A stretch of DNA of 64,000 nt. Origin: Spizellomyces punctatus DAOM BR117 (lineage: Eukaryota; Chytridiomycota; Chytridiomycetes; Spizellomycetales; Spizellomycetaceae). This document shows, in pieces, positions 11,495-23,131 of this stretch (its first letter is position 1; each line of letters starts with the position of its first letter). The notes beneath the pieces are model-generated. The model did no database searches, was not told where the DNA came from, and saw nothing but the letters and a program-made list of their open reading frames with translations. The DNA lies in assembly GCF_000182565.1 (NCBI RefSeq), contig NW_015971554.1:287912-351911 (forward strand). Direction: 5' to 3'. The position numbers and the translations under genes are program-made.

Positions 11495-14151
11495 GTGCCA
11501 GACATGGACGACGAGGCAACCCCTAAACGGGATAGTGCCGTTGACATATCATATCCAGTCTCCAGTAACTCTGACGGAGAGTCAAAACCATCAGAATCAA
11601 GCCAGGCTTCCACACAGTTTCTACAACCTTTGGTAACTGGGGAAACACCATGGAATAACGACAAGCAACGACTTCGACCTCGTACTTCCCCCATCCCGTT
11701 TCATCCACTCCCACCCGGTGGTCGCCCACTCACTACTCTTCATTTGACAGCCCAACTTTCGACCATCCTTCTTCCGCCAAAAGTTCCTCCATGTCAAACA
11801 ATTTTATCGCCACCACAGACTCCAGTTACACTATCAACCCGAAAGAAGGAAAATAGACCTAGCTGGGACGACAACTTTGTTTCCGTTGAAGGAATGAAAG
11901 TAGGATCCCGAGGAATACCGACAAAGGTCGTCGACCGGAGCTATGAAGAAATTCTACAACGTCGAACACCTCGAGAGGATGACACTCCAAAAGTATCCAA
12001 GAAGCAAGATAACAATGCACATGAACAGCATAGTTGTGGCCGCATACAGAGTGATCCGACTCCTTATGCTCGCTCCTGTACTTCCCGTGTTCTCTCTGGA
12101 ACGTTTTCGAGAGATGGGATTCGATTAGTAGAGATTCCAGCATCCACCACGAGGAAGTTGTCATTCAACACCGTGAATGAGGATGGATTTTCTGAGACAT
12201 CTGAGGAAGAGGACGGGGCAGTTGCAGAGTTTGGACTGTACGCGACGGCACATTCCGATAATTTCAAAGATAGTACTGAGAGTAAATCGGAGAAAATATC
12301 AACTGGAGGGCATCCTTTTACGAAATGCTCAAAGCCTAAAGATGACATGCAAAGGAGACGAGAACAGGCGTTTGGTTTGGTCATTAATGGGTGTAATGTT
12401 AAAGATGAAGATTCGCCGCTGTCCGCCCAAGAGGCGTTGCAGGAACCAATATCAGTCGCTAATACCCTCGAGCCGCACGTTACAGAGCAAACTCCTTCAA
12501 ACAACGATCAAGACCAGCAGCCACAAACAATAGATACTCCCGGGGAGCACCTTGTTGAGGACCTGCCGTCTGCCGAGGAAAGTACCACCTCGGACTCCCA
12601 GCAATTCCAGTCCACCATGCCAATTACACAGTCAGGCGTCCTCGACTCCATCATCGACAATGACTTGATACAAGGGGATTTAGTGGGATGGACAGAAGTA
12701 GGCCAGGACGTTTTTTCCGCCTTCCATCAAGCCCAGGCTCGTCGTTTAGGTCGCGCACGTCGTGATGATGCATATCGCCAGCAGCTGCACACTCCTGCCA
12801 AGGCCAATGTCGCATTCGACCAACCTGGCGAAGTACATTCAAAAGCTCTCCCAGTTGTTCAAAGCAATTCTATTTCACATTCAACGTCCGTAGTAACAGA
12901 GGAGCCACTCCACCCTCTCGCGCGACACGGGTATACTACCACATCCACTTGGAAAGTTAAGAAAGACAAACGAATGCATCTACGTCCTGAGGTTGACGAG
13001 CGAGGCAAGATTACACGGAAATCTCGAACTCGCCCGGCCGAACCTACCTATAAAGATGGCTACCTGTTTGACACAAACTTGCCTCTCCGTCTCAATTTTG
13101 TCCATCCAATCCTTCTCCCCGATGGGACGGAAAAAGAAGATGATGGCATACCATCCGACAGTGACGATAACGTATCATCCACGGGTGAACCTTGTCGACC
13201 AGTTCTACCTGATCCATATGCCGAACCACTCAACCAAACAATGCTCGATCTACCGGAAGAACGGGCAACGGAAAGTCCCTGCCCTGAGCCTCCACAGCAA
13301 ACGGAACCTGTCGAAGAGGTTCGTCCCCCAAGTGCAGAAGCAGGTGCACTTGCCCCCGCCGTCGAATCTCCCGAAATATTGACAGACCCCGCCACAGCCC
13401 AATGGCGACACCAAAGAAACGTGGCCGCCCTTACCATGAAGGAGTTGAAAAAGATTTTTCCCCCTTTGATGAAGCAATACCTGGGACGACGACGGTCGGA
13501 TACAAAAGGAAGGGCGCGACATGCTTCCAAAGAACTCTATGAACCTCAACCCCATAACAAGAGAATGATACCGCCAAAACCTCGCCATCGTCATTCCCTG
13601 CTGGCAGGGAATGGCAACATTGGCTTACAGGTAAGGAAGACTCAACTTGACAATCCACGCTTGACGATTTCTCCTAATCTCGTTATAACATAAAGCAAAC
13701 AATGTGGAAAACTATGGATGCGGAATTTCAGGCACAGGGAAAGCATGTGCATTGCGACTTTGGTTCAACGCGGTTGCCAGGCCTCGCCTTATCCAACCCT
13801 TCATTGTCCGACTACAGCTCAAGCCCGCTGATCGTACCCTTTGGTCAATCGCACAGCAAGCAACTGACAAAAGGAAGCAGCGAGCCTCATTTGTCATTGC
13901 CCTTTAGCATTTCCTTGCCAACGCTAGTGCACCCGTCGGAAAAGTATAGGTTCAGAGTAAAACAGGCCTTACCGCACCATCCTGCGAGGAAGAAATGTCT
14001 TGACCTTCAGACCCGTACCTTGTCAGATCCTAGTATTTCATTATCGCTCTCGTCATCATTAGCATTGATGCGGTCGAAGCAGGCTAGTAACATTGAAGGG
14101 GCCAATCGTCCACTCATGTTTCCAGCAATTGTGAGCGGTGAATTAGGCTAG
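11495..14151 (+). CDS. Large disordered hypothetical protein, 863 aa
   Basis: Two exons, 11495-13630 and 13696-14151, joined through a GTAAGG...AAAG intron, give 863 residues. No known domain is visible. The sequence is rich in Ser, Pro, Thr, Glu and Gln and appears mostly disordered, with acidic stretches (SETSEEEDGAVAEF, EEDGIPSDSDDN) and basic patches (RRSDTKGRARHASK). A more ordered segment lies near residues 630-660 (MKELKKIFPPLMKQYLGRR). The mix of acidic and basic low-complexity regions suggests a nuclear or scaffold role, but that is inference. The start could be the Met at residue 4. Confidence 0.65.
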
Positions 14152-14318
14152 AAACTGCGCTAAGTTGGAAAGGCATATGTAGTGTATTAGATAGGATTAC
14201 TCAAATAGCCATCATGCAGAGACCATCTACTATCTAACGAATACATACAGCTAACAGTATCAGAATAGCCCAGTTTATAGGAACAATTAATAGGTAGAAG
14301 ATTCACTAAATCCTGTCG

Positions 14319-15287
14319 TCAGCGAGCAAACGCCTTGTGTTTACCTTTCGGTCGCCGGACCTTCACAAATATGATAAGAATACATGTGGAATCGGATGGA
14401 TCATGGTACCTCACCTGCGCGTCTGATGTACGTTTCCTCTTCGATCTTGATACTGGTTGGGTGGGTTTGGTCACTTCCTCCACCTCACCATTTCCCTGAC
14501 CTGAGTCGGCTGCCTGTGCATCCACCAAAGCTAGAAGGGAACGTTTTGGTAAGGTTCGCTTTGGAGGTCCATGCAGGACTCACGTTTTGACATCCTGGAG
14601 ACATCATCGATCAGCTGCTGGTCAGCCTCGCGCTGGATTCGAGCAGCAGACAAGTACTCTTGCAAAAAGATCTCCCGCATTTGCTGCACAAAGTCTGTTT
14701 TGAGCATGTCCCAGTACTGAGGGCGAGCGGGTACGTTTACTACCTTGAACTTCTCGGTTTCATTCTTCAACTTTTGAATAATGTTTACTCTCTCTTCCAT
14801 TAAATCCTCCATGTGTTGTTCATGTTCCGTCATTAGAGCCTCGCTGCACATAGAACTGTTATAACTCTCATCAACACGATGAACATGATCGACTGCTTTA
14901 CATAGCCTGCTCCTGTTTGGATACATGCTCGTGAGTTGAATCCCGGATCTTTTGACAGAGTCGATCGCATTCGGAGTGCAGTTTCTTTTCGCGGTCCGCA
15001 GCCTTTTTTCTCATTCGATCTTCAAGCTTGAACATCAGTATTTTTGGCCTTTATCACGACATTCTTTCCTACCCACTCTTGATGGCCGCCAAAATATTCG
15101 CCATATCCTCACTTTTCAACCGATAAGTACGCTGGAATGGGCAGTCAAAAATAATCGCTTACTCTGGGCTATCTCGCGCCAGCTCTCCACTGTTTTCTTG
15201 TAAGGACCCAGAGCTGGACTGCTGGCTCGACGGTTGAGGGAAGAGAAGTCGAGGCTTTGGGCCAACTTTTGCTTTCTTTGGGGGCAT
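14319..15287 (-). CDS. Coiled-coil protein with basic tail, possibly Cor1/SYCP3-like
   Basis: Exons on the minus strand: 15287-15163, 15111-15077, about 15020-14902, 14843-14584, 14530-14415 and 14360-14319. The start codes for a basic leader (MPPKKAKVGPKPRLLFPQP) and a Ser/Gln-rich stretch, then MANILAAIK. The core is a long heptad-like helix (RMRKKAADREKKLHSECD, then EALMTEHEQHMEDLMEER, then FVQQMREIFLQEYLSAARI). The tail is acidic then strongly basic (SRSKRKRT, RRPKGKHK), like a nuclear localisation signal. The layout, a basic start, disordered linker and long coiled coil, resembles Cor1/SYCP3-type chromosome axis proteins, but identity cannot be shown here. The second intron's acceptor (near 15020-15026) is uncertain. 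Confidence 0.6.
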
Positions 15288-16398
15288 GTCCTGCAATTCA
15301 GAATGCGTATAACATTGGCCAAACTTTATTCCCACGTCCGGATGGTGTCCGAGACTGCTTAGTCAGCAGCACTCCGCCGTTGCAATCTACAATGCAATCT
15401 ACTTGTCATCTACTGTCCTCCACCCATCGCCAAGAGAGTTTCGTTTGTTTGTCCATTATATGAAATTTATTGCCAGCGCTTCAACCAAAGTTTAAACTCG
15501 TATTCCAATAACCACTCTCACCGTAATTGCCGCCTCACAACTAGTTTGAAGTCAATTCACTGCGGGTACTTTTGACTTTCGGGCTACATGCCCGCAAACC
15601 TTCACCACAATGGAATCCCAATAATATTGAGCAGGACATTTTTCTGATCTTCGGAGGGAACATTCTCGTGCCTTATCGCTGAGGTGACGCACTATGAAAG
15701 TGAAATTCGCAAGACTTGGGAATATATCCCTTACCAATGGCCATTGACCACCAACAACATGTCTTGATGACAGAGCACACGCCCTTGTTCACAAATCAGA
15801 TATGTACTTGAGAGGGATGTCCCTCAAAAGTGTGTAGGCTAGGCTCCTGTCTGCCTTGACAGCAAAGACCTCGCTCTTGGTAACCACACGAATCCCATCC
15901 TGATATGATCATTCATTTTGATCGAAACAACGGAGGACTTCAGCCAATCATGCACTGAGATCAAGCAAATGAACTCGCGTTGCTTACCGTTCACATATAA
16001 GGCAAACAGACTTGGCTAGCAAACCTGGTGCAAGGCCTTGTCTAATGATTGAGATTTCTGATACTAGCAGGGTGTTCTGGTAGTATTTCTTTTTTCATGT
16101 ATATTGAACATGTAGCATACATGATAATAAAAAAGAAGTGAATGGATGGTTTTACCATATTTACAGGTGAAAAAAAGAGATTTGGTCAAGTTCCGCATTT
16201 ACAGGCTAAAATGCTAGACGAACTTTTGTCCCGACCTACTGGTGGTATTCCAGTTGCAATCCGAGGTTCTCTCTGCTCAGCTGGTAAAAGTGAGGCAAGA
16301 AAGCCTCCTTTTGAAGCATGGTTTTCTTCCAGCTATGTTCAATAGATTACAGCCATCGGACCGTCAAGGGACGGTCTTTATTCCCTGACTTTCTCCTC
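15288..16398. other. Intergenic, upstream of receptor-like gene
   Basis: No coding signal. Short open frames at 15552-15737 (minus) and 16142-16345 (plus) have no motif. The last 300 bp are AT-rich and probably hold the promoter of the receptor-like gene. Confidence 0.5.
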
Positions 16399-19300
16399 AT
16401 GTCCTCCAGAATCCTTCTTCTCGCCTTGGCAATTGCTACTCTAGTGGTTCCCCTGGAAGGTACAACGTAGTCTTGGAGGTTTCTTGGGCCCCATGTGAAG
16501 CTAATTTTATTTTCTTGCTCACAAAGCTCAAACGGATGTGCTTGTATATCCTAATGCGTCCTATGCAGGCAGTGCATTGACCCTCCCATCGTTCCAGTAC
16601 TACTCCCCGCCCAACACCCAGGACTACACTCTTGGATCTGTTCGTGTGCCAAACAGTATTGCAGCGCTTTTCTACCAAAACCAAGATTGGGGGGTAGCTG
16701 CTGCTTTTTACGAAGATGTTGCAAGTGTCAATATATCCACTGCGAATTTGACAAGTATCACCGATTGGAATGCTTTGGTAGTCAGCTGTAAGTTTGTTAT
16801 CATACACTTGTTCAAATTATCAATGTTATAATCAATGTTGGCATTTGTAGTGAATTGCAACCCGACCTGCTCTGCAAAAGGCATCTGTACTTCCAGTGGC
16901 ACCTGCTCGTGTCCATCCAATTTTCGAGGAAGTGCTTGTGAAGAATGTAGTCCAGGTTACTACGGTCCAACTTGCCAGCCATGTCCGTCTTGTGGAAACG
17001 GATTCTGCAATGACGGTATCCACGGGAATGGTACATGCACTTGTAATGAGGGCTGGCAAAATGGCGGTGGTACTTGCGATACGTGCGCTACCGGGTATTA
17101 TTCAAATTCGACCGCCTGTTTAGGTATGTTTTTAGGAAGCTGGCTATGATCTTCTTGTCATCTCACTCTTACCTGCGGCAATCATTACAGCGTGTATCGG
17201 TTGTGGTGGCAGAGGAGAATGCACAACGACCGGAAGCTCCGCTGGAACTTGTACTTGCCAATGGGGATACAAAACAGGCAGCGATGGGATTACCTGCGGA
17301 TCATGCGCCGATAGTTTTTACAAGGACAGCAATGGGCAATGCGTTGGTAAGGGTTACATCCCGCATTCTCCTTTAGTAGTTAGATCCACACGATCAAATA
17401 ATGTATTTAACGCTGGACTTTCTTCCTGTAAGCATGCTTTCAGGGTTGCAAGCAATGCCGAAATGGGGACGGTTATTGTGAGGTATGCTGGCCAGGTAAT
17501 ACTCGCAATGCTTCCTATCCGCAAGTGTGCGATCAAGATCAAAGCTGTCCAATGGCGGCTTCGAATATGGGCCAATATTGGGATGGAACTACCTGCAACC
17601 GTAAGTCCCTTCCTTTTAATCAATCCTTCCTTCCGCTAAAATTCCTGTGCATCCCGTTACAGAGTGTGTTTTGGGCTGTGTAAAATGTCGTCAACCAGAT
17701 AAATGCGAAGACTGTGAAGGTACCACCGTGTCAGCTGGCTTGTCTGGTGCATGCACTACTATTCAGAACACCAAAGGGTGCAGAAATGCACCTACTGCAC
17801 CAGTACCTGGGCCTACGAGAGGAGACGGCCAGGCTTTTTACTCTGTCTGGATTGCCGACAAAAAGTATTGTGACGGTTGGTATCCCTTCCTTGCCGTGTA
17901 GCTCCATGTGTTAAGCCTAAGTATGCCCCTTATTACAATACATAGCATGTCCTCTAGGATGTCTTGGGTGCGGAAATCCAGCGAGCATAGTTATAAACCC
18001 GTCAGCTACAACCCGGGATGCCAACTGGAATAATCAGACGCAGAGAAATAACTTGGTTTGCACCGCTTGCGTTCCTGGATATAGCCTTGTAAGCGGCCAC
18101 TGCGTAACGAGTTGTAGCGCCGGCCAATACAATGAAGGCACTTCTACATGTCGAGGTGGGTCGTAAAAAAGCATAAGAATGTTGCCAGTTTTTGTTGCTC
18201 ATTTCATTTTTCCAGCATGCCATTCATCATGCGCAACGTGTTCCGGCCCTGGTCCTGGACGATGCACAAGCTGTCCTAATGGTATTACACTGTCAAATGG
18301 TACCTGTACACCTACCCTGTCATGTCCGGCGAACCAATTTGTGGTGAATCAACAGTGCTTTGGTAAGTCGTCATGGCTTTAGCAAGAACCTCCATAAGAT
18401 GTCTAATGTTTTCGTCTCAAAGGATGTCATCCTGACTGCCTTGAATGCACTGGACCTGCTTATACACAGTGCACCAGGTGTGCAAGCCCTCTTGTACTCG
18501 TGGGGAATCAATGTGCATTGGCATGTCCAGCAGGACAGTATATGACTTCGTCAACGGACAGGACCTGTACAGGTAAGCTCCTGTCGACCGAAACAGCATG
18601 GTTTCAATGCTGTGGTAGACTAATGTCAGGTTTTCCCATGAAGCTTGTCAAAATGGGTGCTCCACCTGCAACGGTATTGACAAATGCTTTACCTGCAGCA
18701 ACGGATACCAACTTTACCGGGGACAGTGTATTTCGTGTTCATCTCCCCAAGTATTGGATGAATTAGGCAATTGTATTAACCCACCAACAAGTATGTCGTT
18801 TTGTCTTCTTTGCAACGGTTTTGAGCGGGGGCTGATTCTGTACATACTTAGCTTCGTCATCGACGGATGCATCGTCCAGTGAGAGTTTTTCATCGACAGC
18901 TTCCTCAACAGCTTCTGATGTATCATCCAGTGAGAGTCTATCAGCAACAGAATCGTCAAGTTATGACATATCAACTCCGGCGCCATCCACCACTGCCTTC
19001 TCATCAACAGAAGGAGAATCCTCCAGTTCAGAGGAACCAACTTCTTCTCCATCGGCTACTTCCTCGTCATCAACCCTGTTTTCCAGCTCAGTGGAGCCAA
19101 CCACTTCATCATCGGCAACGGAGACGGAATCATCGTCTAGTATGACTGAAACCACAACCTCGATGCCCACTTCGTCCAATGACAACCCGTCGTCAACGGA
19201 ATCTAGCTCAACACCGTCGTCTTCCATCACAGACTCCTCATCATCAGAAGCCTTGTCCAGCTCAACTTCCGATACGTTGTCAACCACTGGGTCGAGCTCG

Positions 19301-22300
19301 CAAGAACCGAGCCCCTCACCAAGTGAGACGGTATCATCTGAACCAAGCCCTTCACCAAGTGAAACCGAGTCCTCAGCTCTATTGCCGACTTCAAGTGAAT
19401 CAAGCACCTTTTCAAGCGCATACTGGACATCAACAGATTTATGGAGTTCATCACTGTCAAGCGAGGAGCCGACATTTACACATCCCCCGAGCTCAAGTTC
19501 GTTTTCGTCATCCACAGAGTCTTCTTTCTCAGAAGAGTCTTCCAGCTCGTGGACGTCTTCGTCTTCCTATGAAATCACAAGCTTCTCTTCAAGCTCTTCG
19601 GAACCAACCTTTTCACCTACAGTGACATTAACAAGTTCGGAGGACCAAAGTTCCTCGTCTTCTACGCTGAATACATCGTCATCGTACGCGTCCTCGACAT
19701 CGGAGGAACCAACGAGTTCAGCATCTTCTGAATCGCCTTCACCGAGTGAGACATTGTCATCTAGCGAGTCATCAAGTTCAGCAGAACAAACTTTATCTTC
19801 CTCCGAATCGCCTTCACCGAGTGAGCCCGTGTCATCTAGCGCGTCATCAAGTTCAGTAGAACCAACTTTATCTTCCTCCGAATCGCCTTCACCGAGTGAG
19901 ACCGTGTCATCTAGCGAGTCAAGCTCAGCAGCGTCAACTTCGTTCTCGTCTGCTACCACCACGTCGTCATATTATGCGTCCTCTACCTCGATGGTAGAAA
20001 CAAGTTCGTCGACCTCTGAATCTCCATCGCCAAATGTGACAATCTCATCGACATTGTTATCTAGCGAATCAAGCTCAGCAGAGTCAACTCCGTTCTCGTA
20101 TGCTACCACCACATCGTCATCTTATGCGTCCTCTACGTCGATGGTAGAAACAAGTTTGTCGACCTCTGAATCTCCATCGCCAAATGTGACAATCTCATCG
20201 ACACTGTCATCTAGCGAATCATCCACTTCACAAGAGACGTCGCTTTCGTCTAATAGTTCATCGTCGTCGTACGCGTCGAGTACACCCATGCCGGAAACGA
20301 CTCTGGCACCAAGTGGGNNNNNNNNNNNNNNNNNNNNNNNNNNNNNNNNNNNNNNNNNNNNNNNNNNNNNNNNNNNNNNNNNNNNNNNNNNNNNNNNNNN
20401 NNNNNNNNNNNNNNNNNNNNNNNNNNNNNNNNNNNNNNNNNNNNNNNNNNNNNNNNNNNNNNNNNNNNNNNNNNNNNNNNNNNNNNNNNNNNNNNNNNNN
20501 NNNNNNNNNNNNNNNNNNNNNNNNNNNNNNNNNNNNNNNNNNNNNNNNNNNNNNNNNNNNNNNNNNNNNNNNNNNNNNNNNNNNNNNNNNNNNNNNNNNN
20601 NNNNNNNNNNNNNNNNNNNNNNNNNNNNNNNNNNNNNNNNNNNNNNNNNNNNNNNNNNNNNNNNNNNNNNNNNNNNNNNNNNNNNNNNNNNNNNNNNNNN
20701 NNNNNNNNNNNNNNNNNNNNNNNNNNNNNNNNNNNNNNNNNNNNNNNNNNNNNNNNNNNNNNNNNNNNNNNNNNNNNNNNNNNNNNNNNNNNNNNNNNNN
20801 NNNNNNNNNNNNNNNNNNNNNNNNNNNNNNNNNNNNNNNNNNNNNNNNNNNNNNNNNNNNNNNNNNNNNNNNNNNNNNNNNNNNNNNNNNNNNNNNNNNN
20901 NNNNNNNNNNNNNNNNNNNNNNNNNNNNNNNNNNNNNNNNNNNNNNNNNNNNNNNNNNNNNNNNNNNNNNNNNNNNNNNNNNNNNNNNNNNNNNNNNNNN
21001 NNNNNNNNNNNNNNNNTAATCAAGTCACGTCGTCGAGTTTGGTGGCAAGTAGTTCCCTGTCGGCTACGAGTACATCTCTCATTTTTGGGAGCACTATTAC
21101 TAGTGTATCTGTGACATCTTCTTCCGCGGGTGTTTCGTCTCCTGCTGCCACCATCTCGTCTGCTACAGGCTCCTCATCTCTACGTCTTCCATCACATCGA
21201 CAACAGAGGTGATCGCAGGAGGTAACCAACTGTCAAGTACCCCAGCCATCGGTCCGTCCTCATCGACTCAACACGAGACGGGCACCCCATCTACTTCCGA
21301 ATCCGTGTCAGGAACCCCTAGCGAGTCGTTAGGTTCTCCAATCGAAATGCTTGCACCTCCGCCAACATGGATCAAACAGTATTGGTGGATACCTGGTATT
21401 GGTGCATCTTTTGGGCTCGTGGGAGCATTTGCATGTCTTGCATGCGTTCGGACACGAAATAAGAGGAGAAGAGCTCTAAATACTGATCAACGGCTTCAGG
21501 AATGGGAGGCGGCTATGGTGAGGCATCGTGTGGAACAACTTGATAAACGGGGGTCACTTCTGCCTCTTGGAGCCGACTTTATGGATGGTATAGGTGCAGG
21601 GCTTCGGAAGACGGCGAACCGATTGTCGGCGGCGCTTCGTCGGCCCCTATCACTCATTCTAGGTGCCCCAGTGAATTTGAATGTACCGCCCGCTGGTTAC
21701 GCTCCGGCTTCCACTGGTGAAATGGTTGAAAAGAAACAAGATACAGATGTCGTCATTGCAGATGAACCATTACAGGACAATACACGGCGTAGGACATATG
21801 AAAGAGCAATGCAAGGGTCGTCCGGCAATATGTTGGGTAACATTCCTGAAGATGAAGTCACAAATGAAACGGATCTTATCCGATTCTCGTCTCCGCCGGT
21901 CCCGAAAGATCCCAAGGAAGGAGATCTTATGAGATTTTCACTTCCACCGGTCGCGGGCGGTAGTAAAGATGGTGGGTCGGTGCGGACCTCCACGGGCAGG
22001 TTTTCTGCCTTGCGCCGCGCTGGAAAAGGTATGGGAAAACTCGTCATGAACAAAACGCATAATGAATGTAGAAGATATAAACATTTTGTCAAAACTCATC
22101 AGGGCCTGCTCAACCTGCATCCATACCTGAAGAATCCAGTCTCCCCCAACGCCTACAATTAAATTACAACACAGACCTACGCATCGGCGAGCCTCTTCCA
22201 AGCAACAGCAACGAAAAGCGAATCTACGCTGGAACGCTTGCAAAAGACCAGGGCTTCATTCCTCGTCGTGTAGCCATCAAACACGTTTGGCGCAATGCCG

Positions 22301-23131
22301 CAGAGAGTGATGAGCAGGCTTCCGCCGCTTTTGTAAGGGAGGTGACCATCATGGCTGCATTAGCAACCAACGAAAATGTTGCTAGAATTGTTGGATACTG
22401 TACCGTCCCAAGGATTATTGTCACGGATCTCTATGAAGGTGATTTGGACTTTATTTTGGGGAATCGACGGTTTGAGTTGCCGGATGCTCGAGCCGTGAGC
22501 ATTCTCAGTGATGTTGCAAAGGCCCTGTCCGGTAAATAACTGTTTTCCAATTCGACATTAATGTTTTGGTTTTGAGAAAAAGAACCTAACTGAAAATCCT
22601 TATTTCTACCAACCAGCAACCCATGAAATGGGTTTCGCCCACGGTCGTATCCGCCCAGGCGCCGTCCTCCTCGAACGAGTTAAAAATCCCGCCCGTGTGT
22701 CCGTCAGAAACTCAATTTTAAGCTTTAGTCAATCCCAACAGCCGCGCACTTTTTGGCGGGCCCGACTGAATGACTTTAGCGCCAGTCGTCCCGACGGTGA
22801 ATCTGAATCCAAGGCGCGGATTGCGCCGCGGTATGCTGCCCCTGAATGTATTTTGACGGACAAGCAGATTACTACTGCTGGAGATGTTTATTCATTTGGA
22901 GTGTTGATATGGCAGTGTTTGACGAGGAGGACACCTTGGGAAGGGCAGGAAGATGGATACATTGTCTGGAAGATCTGTGAAGGTGAAAGGTTTAATCTGG
23001 GGGAAGTCGTCACGGGCGCTTCCATTGTGAGGAAAGAGCTGCTGGAAATCGTCCATCGATGTCTTGCCCCAGAGCCTTTTGTAAGGCCGACGATAGGACA
23101 GATTTTGGCAACACTGGAAAAGTTGAAATAG
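16399..23131 (+). CDS. Receptor-like transmembrane pseudokinase with Cys-rich ectodomain
   Basis: Exons: 16399-16459, 16527-16787, 16851-17123, 17191-17346, 17433-17600, 17663-17875, 17946-18155, 18216-18362, 18423-18572, 18644-18790, 18852 through the N gap to 22028, 22103-22531, 22617-23131. The first codes for a signal peptide. Exons 3-10 code for EGF/furin-like Cys-rich modules, many opening with ACxxGC or GCxxxC. A Ser/Thr stalk follows, then one membrane helix (WIPGIGASFGLVGAFACLAC) with basic RTRNKRRR. The cytoplasmic kinase-like domain keeps VAIK Lys, the helix-C Glu (FVREVTIM), YAAPEC and GDVYSFGVLIW, but HRD is HGR, the catalytic-loop Asn is Ala, DFG is DFS and the glycine loop is degenerate. 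I infer a cell-surface sensor signalling without normal phosphotransfer. All introns are phase 1. The frame changes across the gap and again near 21175-21185. Confidence 0.8.
19731..19950. repeat. Imperfect 75-bp tandem repeat in Ser-rich stalk
   Basis: About three copies of a 75-bp unit (25 residues, core ESPSPSETVSSS) start near 19731, 19805 and 19880. The unit length is a multiple of three, so the frame is kept. Confidence 0.75.
19951..20225. repeat. 150-bp tandem duplication in Ser-rich stalk
   Basis: A 150-bp block beginning TGCTACCACC at 19951 recurs at 20101 with a few substitutions (50 residues, including YASSTSMVETS and SESPSPNVTIS). It lies just upstream of the N gap and probably continues into it. 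Confidence 0.85.
20318..21016. other. Assembly gap (699 N)
   Basis: A run of 699 N inside the Ser-rich stalk of the receptor-like gene. The reading frame before the gap meets a stop codon immediately after it, while another frame continues the Ser-rich protein, so the gap length is an estimate. The flanking tandem repeats explain the gap. Confidence 0.98.

Noticed and set aside
18961-19515. 184-codon acidic frame on the minus strand, and a similar one at 19567-19962
   Set aside because: Antisense of the Ser-rich stalk; the Asp/Glu/Val/Ser composition follows from complementing Ser codons.
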